DNA of 19,392 nucleotides, taken from NCBI GenBank assembly GCA_964565895.1, contig CAZMGT010000066.1:1-19392 (forward strand), in the 5' to 3' direction. The stretch is from CAZMGT01 sp964565895 (GTDB taxonomy: Bacteria; Armatimonadota; Zipacnadia; UBA1398; CAZMGT01). The notes under the pieces are model-generated. The model saw only the letters and a program-made list of their open reading frames with translations. It ran no database searches and had not been told where the DNA came from. The translations under genes were made by a program, and so were the position numbers. Positions 1 through 6,916 of this stretch are shown one piece after another (position 1 is the first letter of the stretch; each line of letters opens with the position of its first letter).

Positions 1-270
1 GGGCTTGGGGTCGCGCATCACGTTTGCCGGCCCGCCCATAACCACGGCCAAGCGGTCAACCCGTTTTCCGGCAAACGAAGAAAGGGGCAGGCCGCCCCAC
101 GGATTCTCCGGCGGCGTTGGGGTAGGGGAGGGCGAAGCGACAGACTGAGGGAGGTCTACAAAGCGCACGCCACCCTGCCCGCGCGCGAGCTCGCCACGCA
201 TCGCCGCGCAGCCGCAAAGCAAAAAAGCGACCGCGCCGCACAGCGCCGTAGACGCGGCTTTTGCTCGCAC
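1..270 (-). CDS. Putative secreted lipoprotein, N-terminal part (cut by window edge)
   Basis: An open frame of 90 codons runs from a GTG at 270-268 to the left edge without a stop. The first 21 residues look like a lipoprotein signal: basic start (VRAKAAS), a hydrophobic stretch, then LLCGC as a plausible lipobox with Cys21 as the lipidated residue. A Pro/Ser/Thr-rich linker follows (about residues 42-56). The visible end, around VVMGGPANVMRDP, resembles the opening of a bacterial SH3 repeat, but too little is present to assign a domain. Purine-rich GAGGAG (279-274) and GGAGG (288-284) precede the start. It begins 31 bases after rpsI, typical spacing for this operon. In Bacillus a cell-wall amidase (cwlD) lies near this position, so a wall-binding protein is conceivable but unproven. 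I do not recognise the gene. Confidence 0.5.
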   Translation of the reverse strand, partial: MRAKAASTALCGAVAFLLCGCAAMRGELARGQGGVRFVDLPQSVASPSPTPTPPENPWGGLPLSSFAGKRVDRLAVVMGGPANVMRDPKP

Positions 271-301
271 GAGCTCCTCGCCGCCTCCGCTGCGCGCTCG
301 C

Positions 302-700
302 CTAGCGCTTGGAGAACTGGAAGCCGCGCCGCGCGCGCTTGCGACCCGCGTGCTTGCGCTCCTTTACCCGCGGATCGCGCGTGAGCAACCCGGCCTTCCG
401 CAGCGGCACGCGAAACTCTTCGCTATACTGCAACAGGGCGCGGGCAATACCGTGGCGCAGCGCTCCCGCCTGGCCGGAAAGCCCGCCCCCCTTCGCCGTG
501 GCCTTAACGTCAAACTGCCCCTCCGTGCCGGTCACCACAAATGGCTCCTTAACCAACGTCTGCAGCGTTAACCGGGGAATGTACTCCTCCATCGCCTTGT
601 CGTTGACGATGATCTTCCCTGTGCCGCCGGGAATGAGCCACACGCGGGCCACGGCATTTTTGCGGTGTCCTGTTCCGTAATATGTTTGCCCTTCGGCCAC
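302..700 (-). CDS. rpsI: 30S ribosomal protein S9
   Basis: S9 sits in the head of the 30S subunit, and its C-terminal tail contacts P-site tRNA. The 132-residue product starts MAEGQTYYGTGHRKNAVARV, the standard S9 opening, has the conserved GGGLSGQAGALRHGIARAL segment, and ends in the typical basic tail RRGFQFSKR. I chose the GTG at 700-698 because it matches the usual S9 N-terminus and has GGGGG (713-709) eight bases upstream. A TTG at 715-713, one base after the rplM stop, would add five residues but has no good ribosome-binding site. It follows rplM, the usual L13-S9 pair. Confidence 0.96.
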   Translation of the reverse strand: MAEGQTYYGTGHRKNAVARVWLIPGGTGKIIVNDKAMEEYIPRLTLQTLVKEPFVVTGTEGQFDVKATAKGGGLSGQAGALRHGIARALLQYSEEFRVPLRKAGLLTRDPRVKERKHAGRKRARRGFQFSKR

Positions 701-716
701 GGTTGTTGCCCCCAAT

Positions 717-1145
717 CTAAATGTCCAGAGGCTCCGGCTGCTGAGCCTGGTGCGGATGCTCCGGCCCCTGGTATACCTTCAGTTTGCGGAGCATCTTTCG
801 CCCCAGCTTGTTGTGCGGAAGCATCCCCTTCACGGCGTGGATAATCACCTTCTCCGGGTGCTTTTCCAGCATCCTCTTTGTGTTGGCGACCTTCAGGTGC
901 CCCGGCTGCCCGGAGTGGCTGTAATAGAGCTTGTCCGTAAGCTTCTTGCCCGTCAGCTTAACCTTCTCGCAGTCGGTAACGATCACATAGTCCCCGCAAT
1001 CCACATGTGGCGTATAGCAGGGCTTGTGCTTGCCGCGCAGCCGCCGCGCGATCTCCGCGGCCAGCCGCCCGAGAACCTTCCCCTTGGCGCTCACCACATA
1101 CCATTTGCGCTCGATCTCATCGGCCTTCGCCGAGTAACTTTTCAC
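717..1145 (-). CDS. rplM: 50S ribosomal protein L13
   Basis: L13 is an early-assembly protein of the large subunit. The 142-residue product has the family core: KWYVVSAKGKVLGRLAAEIA near the N-terminus, then DCGDYVIVTDCEKVKLTGKK, YYSHSGQPG, and HAVKGMLPHNKLGRKMLRKLKVY near the end. It starts with GTG (1145-1143) behind a strong GGAGGTGA seven bases upstream. The stop lies almost on top of rpsI. The gap to truA is 46 bases and contains no obvious terminator or promoter, so it probably reads through from the alpha block. Confidence 0.97.
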   Translation of the reverse strand: MKSYSAKADEIERKWYVVSAKGKVLGRLAAEIARRLRGKHKPCYTPHVDCGDYVIVTDCEKVKLTGKKLTDKLYYSHSGQPGHLKVANTKRMLEKHPEKVIIHAVKGMLPHNKLGRKMLRKLKVYQGPEHPHQAQQPEPLDI

Positions 1146-1191
1146 GCTTCGTTCACCTCCGTCGCGCCCGAACCGCCGCGGTCGCTTCCGT

Positions 1192-1932
1192 TCAATACTT
1201 CACCTCAACCAAGCACAACCCACACGCCGGCGCGGTAGGCCCCGCTTGGGTCCGGTCGCGCGCTGCGATGATTCGCTCCATCTCCTCCGGGGCAAGCTTC
1301 CCCCGGCCGACCAACAGCAGCGTCCCCACAATATTGCGCACCATCTTATATAAAAACGCGTTTGCCTCGATGACAAAGTGCACAAACTCGCCCTCTTCCA
1401 CCCACTCCGCGCGCATTACCCGGCGCACCGTTATCTCGTTGTGCCCGCCCGCCGAGGCAAACGAGGCGAAGTCCCGCTCGCCAAGCAGGGCCTCGGTGGC
1501 CCGGCGCATCGCCTCCAGGTCAAGCTCGTCGCCGATGGGGCAGGCGAACCTCCCGCGCACCGGCGCGCGCGTGGGCGAGCGCAGCAGCGTATAGCGATAT
1601 ACCTTCGACTTCGCCCACTTGCGCGCATGAAACTCCTCCGGCACGCGCTCGGAGAGCCTCACCGCGATCGCTTGGGGTAGAAGCCGGTTTAACCCCTCGC
1701 GAAACCGCTCGTCGGGGATAGAGCACCCCGAGCGGAAGTTAACCACCTGCCCCAGGGCGTGCACACCGGCATCGGTGCGGCTCGCCCCGTAAACGCGCAC
1801 TTGCTCCTTCGTCAGCCGCTCCAACGCTCGTTCCAGCTCGCCCTGGATCGTCGGGGCGTTGGGCTGGATTTGAAACCCGGCGTAGTCCGTGCCGTCATAC
1901 TCGACAATCAGCCGAATGTTCCGCTCGCCCAC
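1192..1932 (-). CDS. truA: tRNA pseudouridine(38-40) synthase TruA
   Basis: TruA converts uridines 38-40 of the tRNA anticodon arm to pseudouridine. The 246-residue protein opens with RLIVEYDGTDYAGFQIQP, carries the catalytic motif GASRTDAGVHALGQ (Asp54 the nucleophile), the conserved KVYRYTL segment (about 129-135), and the C-terminal motif NAFLYKMVRNIVGTLL. The start is GTG (1932-1930), 29 bases after rplQ. Its position between rplQ and rplM is common in Gram-positive and Chloroflexi-like genomes, though many Firmicutes also have ECF transporter genes here and this window does not. Confidence 0.96.
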   Translation of the reverse strand: MGERNIRLIVEYDGTDYAGFQIQPNAPTIQGELERALERLTKEQVRVYGASRTDAGVHALGQVVNFRSGCSIPDERFREGLNRLLPQAIAVRLSERVPEEFHARKWAKSKVYRYTLLRSPTRAPVRGRFACPIGDELDLEAMRRATEALLGERDFASFASAGGHNEITVRRVMRAEWVEEGEFVHFVIEANAFLYKMVRNIVGTLLLVGRGKLAPEEMERIIAARDRTQAGPTAPACGLCLVEVKY

Positions 1933-1961
1933 TGCCTCAGCCCCGACGCTCCCCGAGCGCG

Positions 1962-2366
1962 CTACAGCGTAAGCTCCAGCGCGGCCATCATCGCCGAGTC
2001 GCCCCGCCGCCGGCCGATGCGCGTCACCCGTGTATATCCCCCGGGCGTGCCGGCAAAGCGCGGGGCGATCTCCTCAAACAGCTTGCGTATCGGGTCGACC
2101 TTCTCGATCCCCTTCTTGCGCTCCGCGGGCGTCACTTTGCGCTCCGTGCCTAAAATGCGCGCCACCATGCGCCGCGAATGCACGTCGTCGGTCTTGGCGA
2201 TCGTGATCAGGCGCTCCACAAGCTTGCGCGCCTCCTTCGCGCGCGCCTCGGTGGTTATGATCTTCCGGTCCTCGCTCAAAATCAGCGCCCGCGCTAAGCT
2301 CCTGAGCAGGGCCATGCGCTGGTCCGTCGCCCTTCCTAGTTTGCGGTGTGCCTTGCGGTGCCTCAT
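1962..2366 (-). CDS. rplQ: 50S ribosomal protein L17
   Basis: L17 is a large-subunit protein near the peptide exit tunnel. The 134-residue product starts MRHRKAHRKLGRATDQRMAL, which is diagnostic, followed by ITTEARAKEARKLVERLIT and the C-terminal GGYTRVTRIGRRRGDSAMMA. It follows rpoA after 23 bases, closing the alpha block as in most bacteria. Confidence 0.97.
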   Translation of the reverse strand: MRHRKAHRKLGRATDQRMALLRSLARALILSEDRKIITTEARAKEARKLVERLITIAKTDDVHSRRMVARILGTERKVTPAERKKGIEKVDPIRKLFEEIAPRFAGTPGGYTRVTRIGRRRGDSAMMAALELTL

Positions 2367-2389
2367 CGTCCCTCACTTCCCCCGCGCAA

Positions 2390-3424
2390 CTACGGCTCGT
2401 CTACGCCCACGCGAACCTCAAACTCGTCCTCGCCCAAATCCTCGTCTTCCAGCTCCGTCTCCTGGCGCAAGCTCAGCCCGTTTTGCGCCAGCTTTTGCTT
2501 AACCTCAAGCAGCGACTTCTTCCCGAAGTTGCGGATACTCATCAGGTCGCTCTCCGTGCGCTGCACGAGCTCGGCGATGGTGTTTATCCCTTCCTTCTTC
2601 AGGCAGTTGTACGTGCGCACGGAGAAGTCCAGGTCCTCGATGCGATACTCCAGCGCGCGGTTGCGCGTCTTCTCCGCTTCCTCTTCCTCGCGCCGCTCCT
2701 CTTCCTCGCGCTCCTTGAAGTCGAAGAAATAGTGCAGGTAGCGGTCGAGGATCTTCGCCGCGCTGCTAATCGCGTCCGCCGCGGTGATCCCTCCGTTGGT
2801 CCACACTTCAAGCACGAGGCGGTCGAGGTCCGTCTTGTGCCCCAAGCGCGTGGGCTCCACGAAATAGTTCGCCTTGGCCACCGGGCTGAAAATCGAGTCC
2901 ACGGGGATGATCCCCAGCTCGTTGCGCTTCTCCTGCTGCTCCGCGGGCACATAGCCCCTGCCCGAGCGCACCTCGAGCTCCATAGACAGCCGCGCGTCGG
3001 GCGAGGTAAGCGTGGCGATGTGCGTGTCCGGCCGGACGACCTCGATGTCCGGCGGCGTCTGCAGGTCCGCCGCGGTAACTTCGCCCTCGCCGCTCGCCTC
3101 GAGCGTCACCTTCCACGTCAGCCCGTCCTCGATCTCCCCGTCCTCGGTCTCCATCACCGGGCGAAACGCGAGCTCCTTTAGGTTAAGGATAATCTCCATA
3201 ACGTCCTCGCGCACACCGGGAATCGTTGTATACTCGTGCACCACGCCATCGATCTTCACATAGGCCACGGCCAGCCCCTGGACGAACGAAAGCAAGATGC
3301 GGCGCAGGGCGTTGCCCAGGGTCGTCCCAAAGCCGCGCTCTAGCGGCTCGATAAGGAACTTGCCGTAGGTCTCATCCGGCGTGCCCGCAAGTTTCTGAAT
3401 CTTGGGTCTTGCGATGTTCAACAT
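2390..3424 (-). CDS. rpoA: DNA-directed RNA polymerase subunit alpha
   Basis: Alpha dimerises to nucleate RNA polymerase assembly. The 344-residue protein has the N-terminal dimerisation domain (about 1-235, with ERGFGTTLGNALRRILLS at 29-46), a very charged linker (KEREEEERREEEEAEK, about 237-252), and a C-terminal domain (about 260-320). The DNA- and activator-binding determinants Arg265 and Asn268 of the E. coli protein correspond to Arg270 and Asn273 here (VRTYNCL). A roughly 25-residue acidic tail follows. The ATG at 3424 has GGAGGG eight bases upstream. It lies between rpsD and rplQ, the standard alpha-operon order. Confidence 0.98.
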   Translation of the reverse strand: MLNIARPKIQKLAGTPDETYGKFLIEPLERGFGTTLGNALRRILLSFVQGLAVAYVKIDGVVHEYTTIPGVREDVMEIILNLKELAFRPVMETEDGEIEDGLTWKVTLEASGEGEVTAADLQTPPDIEVVRPDTHIATLTSPDARLSMELEVRSGRGYVPAEQQEKRNELGIIPVDSIFSPVAKANYFVEPTRLGHKTDLDRLVLEVWTNGGITAADAISSAAKILDRYLHYFFDFKEREEEERREEEEAEKTRNRALEYRIEDLDFSVRTYNCLKKEGINTIAELVQRTESDLMSIRNFGKKSLLEVKQKLAQNGLSLRQETELEDEDLGEDEFEVRVGVDEP

Positions 3425-3458
3425 AACTCCAGCCCTCCGTCCGCCTCCACAGCGCTGG

Positions 3459-4088
3459 CTATCGCGAGTAAAACTCCACGACCAGTCGCTCGTCCACTTG
3501 CGTGTCGATCTGGTCGCGGGTGGGGAGCGAGAGCACGCGCCCCGTCAACTGGTCGTAGTCCACCTCGAGCCAGGGGACCTGCGGCCGCCCCATGGCCGCG
3601 TTTATCGCGTTTTGAATCGGCTGAATCCCCCGGCTCCGCGGCTTGACGGAAATCACATCGCCCTCGCGCACGAGATACGAGGGGATGTTCACAATCCTCC
3701 CGTTAACCATGATATGCCGATGGCTCACCAACTGCCGCGCCTCGGCGCGCGAGGAAGCAAAACCCAAGCGATAGACCACATTGTCTAGCCGCCGCTCGAG
3801 CAACTGCAGCAAAATCTCGCCCGTGATCCCCTTCTGGCGCACCGCGCGGCGGAAGTAGTTGCGAAACTGCCGCTCGCTTACCCCGTAAATGCGGCGCATC
3901 TGCTGCTTTGCCCGCAGCTGTATCCCATACTCGCTCGGCTTGCCCGCGCGCCGCTGCCCGTGCATCCCCGGGGGATAGTTCCGCCGCTCGAGCGCGCACT
4001 TGCTCGTATAGCAGCGCGCCCCCTTAAGATACAGCCGCTTGCCCTCTCGCCGGCAGAGGCGGCATCGCGGTCCGGTATACCTTCCCAT
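3459..4088 (-). CDS. rpsD: 30S ribosomal protein S4 (zinc-binding form)
   Basis: S4 nucleates 30S assembly by binding the 5' domain of 16S rRNA, and in several bacteria represses its own operon. The 209-residue product starts MGRYTGPRCRLCRREG and has Cys9, Cys12, Cys26 and Cys31, the zinc-binding (C+) N-terminus. The S4 RNA-binding domain follows (LERRLDNVVYRLGFASSRAEARQLVSH, about 97-123). It follows rpsK after 30 bases, with GGGAGGG eleven bases before the ATG. S4 normally contacts S5, whose gene is missing from this operon. Confidence 0.98.
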   Translation of the reverse strand: MGRYTGPRCRLCRREGKRLYLKGARCYTSKCALERRNYPPGMHGQRRAGKPSEYGIQLRAKQQMRRIYGVSERQFRNYFRRAVRQKGITGEILLQLLERRLDNVVYRLGFASSRAEARQLVSHRHIMVNGRIVNIPSYLVREGDVISVKPRSRGIQPIQNAINAAMGRPQVPWLEVDYDQLTGRVLSLPTRDQIDTQVDERLVVEFYSR

Positions 4089-4118
4089 CGGCAGTCAGTC
4101 CCTCCCTGAGCTGCGCGG

Positions 4119-4514
4119 CTAGACACGGCGCCGCTTCGGCGGCCGGCAGCCATCGTGCGGCACGGGCGTCACGTCGCGAATCGCGCCTACCTCCAGCCCC
4201 GCCGTCTGCAGCGAGCGAATCGCCGTCTCGCGGCCCGACCCCGGCCCTTTCACGTGCACGTCCACGCGACGCATCCCCTGGTCCATCGCCTTCCGCGCCG
4301 CGGCCTCCGCGGCGAGCTGCGCGGCAAACGGCGTGCCCTTCTTCGTCCCCTTAAAGCCCACCGTCCCCGCGCTCGCCCAGGCGATAACGTCGCCCGCGCG
4401 GTCGGTTATCGTGACGATCGTGTTATTGAACGTCGACTTGATGTGCGCGATACCCTCGACCACGTGCCGCTTCTCGCGACGTTTCCGTCCCGCCTTGGTT
4501 GCCTTTCTTGCCAT
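4119..4514 (-). CDS. rpsK: 30S ribosomal protein S11
   Basis: S11 lies on the platform of the 30S subunit near the mRNA exit site. The 131-residue product begins MARKATKAGRKRREKRHV and contains AHIKSTFNNTIVTITDRAG, GFKGTKKGTPFAAQLAAE and the C-terminal DVTPVPHDGCRPPKRRRV, all family signatures. I chose the ATG at 4514 rather than an in-frame start at 4550, because it matches homologs and has AAGGGG seven bases upstream. The 65-base gap before it holds a possible nested stem-loop, listed separately. Confidence 0.97.
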   Translation of the reverse strand: MARKATKAGRKRREKRHVVEGIAHIKSTFNNTIVTITDRAGDVIAWASAGTVGFKGTKKGTPFAAQLAAEAAARKAMDQGMRRVDVHVKGPGSGRETAIRSLQTAGLEVGAIRDVTPVPHDGCRPPKRRRV

Positions 4515-4543
4515 ACCGATACCCCTTCTGCCCTCACCGTCTA

Positions 4544-4578
4544 GCGCCACTCAGCGCCCCACGCGGCGCAACAGGCGC
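4544..4578 (-). repeat. Possible nested stem-loop between rpsM and rpsK
   Basis: In the transcript, two copies of GCGCC (4578-4574 and 4569-4565) are followed by two copies of GGCGC (4558-4554 and 4548-4544). They can pair as an outer and an inner 5-bp stem, separated by a 4/5-base internal loop and closed by a 6-base loop. There is no T-run, so it is not a terminator. It ends about 30 bases before the rpsK start codon. An operator for an alpha-operon protein such as S4 is possible but is inference. GC-rich sequence forms such pairings by chance, hence low confidence. Confidence 0.3.
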
Positions 4579-4579
4579 A

Positions 4580-4963
4580 TCAGTGCGGCGCCTTCTTTTT
4601 CTTCTTAATGCCCACCGTGCGCTTATGCCCGCGCCGGGTGCGCGCGTTGGTCTTCGTGCGCTGCCCCCGCACGGGGAGACCGCGGCGATGGCGAATACCG
4701 CGGTAGCAGCCGATTTCAATCAGCCGCTTAATGTCCGCGGCCACCTGCCGGCGCAGGTCGCCCTCCAGGGTATACTTGCGCTCGATCGCCTCGCGCAGCT
4801 TGGCCACCTGCTCCTCGGTCAGGTCGCGCACGCGAATGTCCGGGTCGATCCCGCATTCCTCAAGCGCCTTCTTGCTGCGCGAGCGGCCGATGCCATAGAT
4901 ATAGGTTAAGCCAACCTCCACCCGCTTGTCCGCGGGAAGCTCTACGCCGGCGATTCGCGCCAT
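4580..4963 (-). CDS. rpsM: 30S ribosomal protein S13
   Basis: S13 is a head protein of the small subunit that bridges to the 50S and touches P-site tRNA. The 127-residue product starts MARIAGVELPADKRVEVGLTYIYGIG and has CYRGIRHRRGLPVRGQRTKTNARTRRG, followed by a lysine-rich tail (VGIKKKKKAPH). The ATG follows the rpmJ stop by 12 bases, with GGGAGGG between. Order rpmJ-rpsM-rpsK-rpsD is standard. Confidence 0.97.
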   Translation of the reverse strand: MARIAGVELPADKRVEVGLTYIYGIGRSRSKKALEECGIDPDIRVRDLTEEQVAKLREAIERKYTLEGDLRRQVAADIKRLIEIGCYRGIRHRRGLPVRGQRTKTNARTRRGHKRTVGIKKKKKAPH

Positions 4964-4975
4964 CGCTCACCCTCC

Positions 4976-5092
4976 CTAGCCCTGCCGCTGCTTGTGCTTA
5001 GGGTCAGCGGGGCAGATTACGCGCACCACCCCGCGGCGGCGGATGATTTTGCAATGGTTGCAGATTTTCTTTACCGATGCCCGAACCTTCAT
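4976..5092 (-). CDS. rpmJ: 50S ribosomal protein L36 (zinc-binding form)
   Basis: This 38-residue gene encodes the smallest ribosomal protein. The product starts MKVRASVKKICNHCKIIRRR and has the zinc ligands Cys11, Cys14, Cys27 and His33 of the ordinary zinc-containing L36. AGGAGG ends eight bases before the ATG, one of the best ribosome-binding sites in the window. The 65 bases between infA and rpmJ hold this site and no other structure I would defend. Confidence 0.97.
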   Translation of the reverse strand: MKVRASVKKICNHCKIIRRRGVVRVICPADPKHKQRQG

Positions 5093-5157
5093 CTCAAACG
5101 CCTCCTTCGGCGCAGGGCCCACTCCCCCCGCGCTTTGCGGCGTCGCCTCTGTTTGGC

Positions 5158-5415
5158 CTACCGCTTGTCCGGCGGCCCGGGGCGCTCGCGGTGGAGCCAG
5201 GTAATCCGCCCACGACTGAGATCGTACGGCGAGATCTCCAACGTCACCTTGTCCCCGGGCATAATGCGGATAAACTTCATCCGAATCTTGCCCGAGACGT
5301 GGGCGAGCACCTCGTGCCCATTGTCCAGCTCCACGCGAAACTGCGCATTGGGCAGCTTCTCCTTCACCGTGCCGTTAACGCGGATGGCCTTCGCCTTTTG
5401 CCGGTCCGCCGGCAA
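5158..5415 (-). CDS. infA: Translation initiation factor IF-1
   Basis: IF-1 binds the ribosomal A site during initiation, with IF-2 and IF-3. The 85-residue protein is a single OB-fold: IRVNGTVKEKLPNAQFRVEL, GHEVLAHVSGKIRMKFIRI, PGDKVTLEISPYDLSRGRIT. About 12 residues (HRERPGPPDKR) extend beyond the usual end. No ATG or GTG lies in frame near the expected N-terminus. The start is taken as TTG (5415-5413), with AAAGGGAG (5433-5426) ten bases upstream. It lies between map and rpmJ, the common arrangement in Gram-positive-type genomes. Confidence 0.96.
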   Translation of the reverse strand: MPADRQKAKAIRVNGTVKEKLPNAQFRVELDNGHEVLAHVSGKIRMKFIRIMPGDKVTLEISPYDLSRGRITWLHRERPGPPDKR

Positions 5416-5453
5416 CGCCTACCGACTCCCTTTCCCCGAGGGCCCGCTCGCGC

Positions 5454-6269
5454 TCAACGGGTGAGCACCTCCGGCCCCTCTTCGGTTATCGCCACTGTGT
5501 GCTCAAAGTGCGCCGAGGGCTTACCGTCCCTCGTGCGCACCGCCCACCCATCGTCGTCCGTATACACCTCGTAGCTGCCCATGTTAACCATGGGCTCGAT
5601 AGCCAGGGTCATCCCCGGGACAAGCTCCGGCCCCGGCTCCTTGCCCACCACATTGGGCACCTGCGGCGCCTCGTGCACGGCGAAACCAACCCCGTGCCCG
5701 CACAGCGCGCGCACGCAGGAGAAACCATGCACCTGCTCGATATACCGCTGTATCGCCCACGAGATGTCCCGCACGCGCCGCCCCGGCTGGCACGCGGCGA
5801 TGGCCAGCTCCAGCGCCTCGCGCGTGCGCAGGACAAGCTCGCGCACCTGCTTGTCAACCTCGCCTACGATAAACGTCTCCGCGCCGTCTACGTGCAACCC
5901 CCCATACTCTACCCCAAGGTCGATCCCCACAATATCCCCCTCGCGCAGCACGACGTCCGGGGAGGGTATTCCATGAACGACAACGTCATTTACCGAGGCG
6001 CAAATGCTCCGCGGAAACCCATAAAGCCCGAGAAAACTCGGCCGGCCGCCGTGGCTGCGCACCACGTCCTCGGCCACGCGGTCGAGCGTGAGCGTATCGA
6101 TCCCCGGCCGAATAAGCTCGCGCACGGCCTCCAGCGCGCGCCTCAAGATGCGCCCGCCCTCGCGCATCGCCTCGAGGTCCGCGGCGCTTTTCAGGACGAC
6201 CTCGCCGGACTCCCTCGTCGTGCGCCCCCCCTGCGCCCGCTCCCCGGCCTTTCTAGCGGAGAGCGGCAA
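5454..6269 (-). CDS. map: Type I methionine aminopeptidase
   Basis: Removes the initiator Met from nascent proteins, using a dinuclear metal centre. Motifs: VVHGIPS (active-site His), GIDLGVEYGGLHVDGAETF (two metal Asp), CGHGVGFAVHEAPQVPN (metal His), LAIEPM (metal Glu) and SAHFEHTVAI (last metal Glu). The stop lies 38 bases before infA. The start is uncertain. Homologs begin just before LKSAADLEAMREGG, but the codons there are GTC GTC CTG. The nearest ordinary starts are TTG at 6269 (used here, overlapping the end of adk by 17 bases, 271 residues) and ATG at 6317. A CTG start at 6194 would give 246 residues, the best family fit, with GAGG just upstream. Confidence 0.93.
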   Translation of the reverse strand: MPLSARKAGERAQGGRTTRESGEVVLKSAADLEAMREGGRILRRALEAVRELIRPGIDTLTLDRVAEDVVRSHGGRPSFLGLYGFPRSICASVNDVVVHGIPSPDVVLREGDIVGIDLGVEYGGLHVDGAETFIVGEVDKQVRELVLRTREALELAIAACQPGRRVRDISWAIQRYIEQVHGFSCVRALCGHGVGFAVHEAPQVPNVVGKEPGPELVPGMTLAIEPMVNMGSYEVYTDDDGWAVRTRDGKPSAHFEHTVAITEEGPEVLTR

Positions 6270-6903
6270 TCTGCTGCTCGATGGCCGCAGCAACCTCCTC
6301 CACCTTTCCGGCGCCATCTACCGGGCGCAACAGCCCCCGCTTCTCGTAAAACGCAACCAGCGGCGCCGTCTGTTCCCGATACTCGCGCAGGCGCTCGCGA
6401 ATCGCCTCCGGGCGGTCGTCTGGCCGCTGCACCAGCTTACCCCCGCAAATGTCGCATACCCCTTCCTCCCGCGGAGGCTTCCACTCCACGTGATAGATCG
6501 CGTTGCACTGCGAGCATGTCCGGCGCCCGGAAAGCCGCCGCACCACCTCCTCCTCGCTCACCCGAATCTCGATTACCGCGGAAAGCGCGCGCCCGCTTTC
6601 CCTCAGGATCTCCTCCAGGCCCTCCGCCTGGGGAATCGTCCGCGGAAAGCCGTCCAAGATAAACCCCTCGCGGCAGTCCTCCCCCGCGAGCCGCTCGCGC
6701 ACGATCCCTAAGACGATCTCGTCCGGGACAAGGTCCCCCGCGGCCATAATGGGCTCGACCTTTTTCCCCAGCTCGGTTCCCGCGGCCACCGCCTCGCGCA
6801 GAATGTCTCCCGTGGAGAGCTTCGGCCAGCCGTGCCTTTGCGCCAAAAGCTCCCCCTGCGTCCCCTTTCCCGATCCCGGCGGCCCGAGCAACACCAAGTT
6901 CAT
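6253..6903 (-). CDS. adk: Adenylate kinase (zinc-lid form)
   Basis: Catalyses AMP + ATP = 2 ADP in the cytoplasm. The 216-residue protein has the P-loop GPPGSGKGT (7-15), the AMP-site segment KLSTGDILREAV (28-39), and DGFPRT (84-89). The lid has four cysteines, Cys130, Cys133, Cys150 and Cys153 (CSQC...CDIC), which in this family bind a structural zinc; this is typical of Gram-positive and thermophile enzymes. It follows secY after 13 bases and precedes map, the usual secY-adk-map order. Confidence 0.98.
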   Translation of the reverse strand: MNLVLLGPPGSGKGTQGELLAQRHGWPKLSTGDILREAVAAGTELGKKVEPIMAAGDLVPDEIVLGIVRERLAGEDCREGFILDGFPRTIPQAEGLEEILRESGRALSAVIEIRVSEEEVVRRLSGRRTCSQCNAIYHVEWKPPREEGVCDICGGKLVQRPDDRPEAIRERLREYREQTAPLVAFYEKRGLLRPVDGAGKVEEVAAAIEQQIAALR

Positions 6904-6916
6904 CTTCCCACCTGCG

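Noticed and set aside
56..241. Minus-strand 61-codon open frame near the left edge
   Set aside because: It overlaps, in another frame, the edge-spanning frame 270-1, which has a signal-peptide-like start and a better ribosome-binding region.
701..715. TTG start for rpsI one base after the rplM stop
   Set aside because: No well-placed Shine-Dalgarno, and the GTG at 700 reproduces the family N-terminus; not fully excluded.
1146..1191. Possible leader structure before rplM
   Set aside because: The only pairings are ACC/GGT around CCGCGG, too short to claim; the gap otherwise just holds a good ribosome-binding site.
5093..5157. 65-base gap between infA and rpmJ as a possible promoter or terminator
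   Set aside because: Apart from the strong rpmJ ribosome-binding site I see only short GC pairings, no T-run and no -10/-35 pair.
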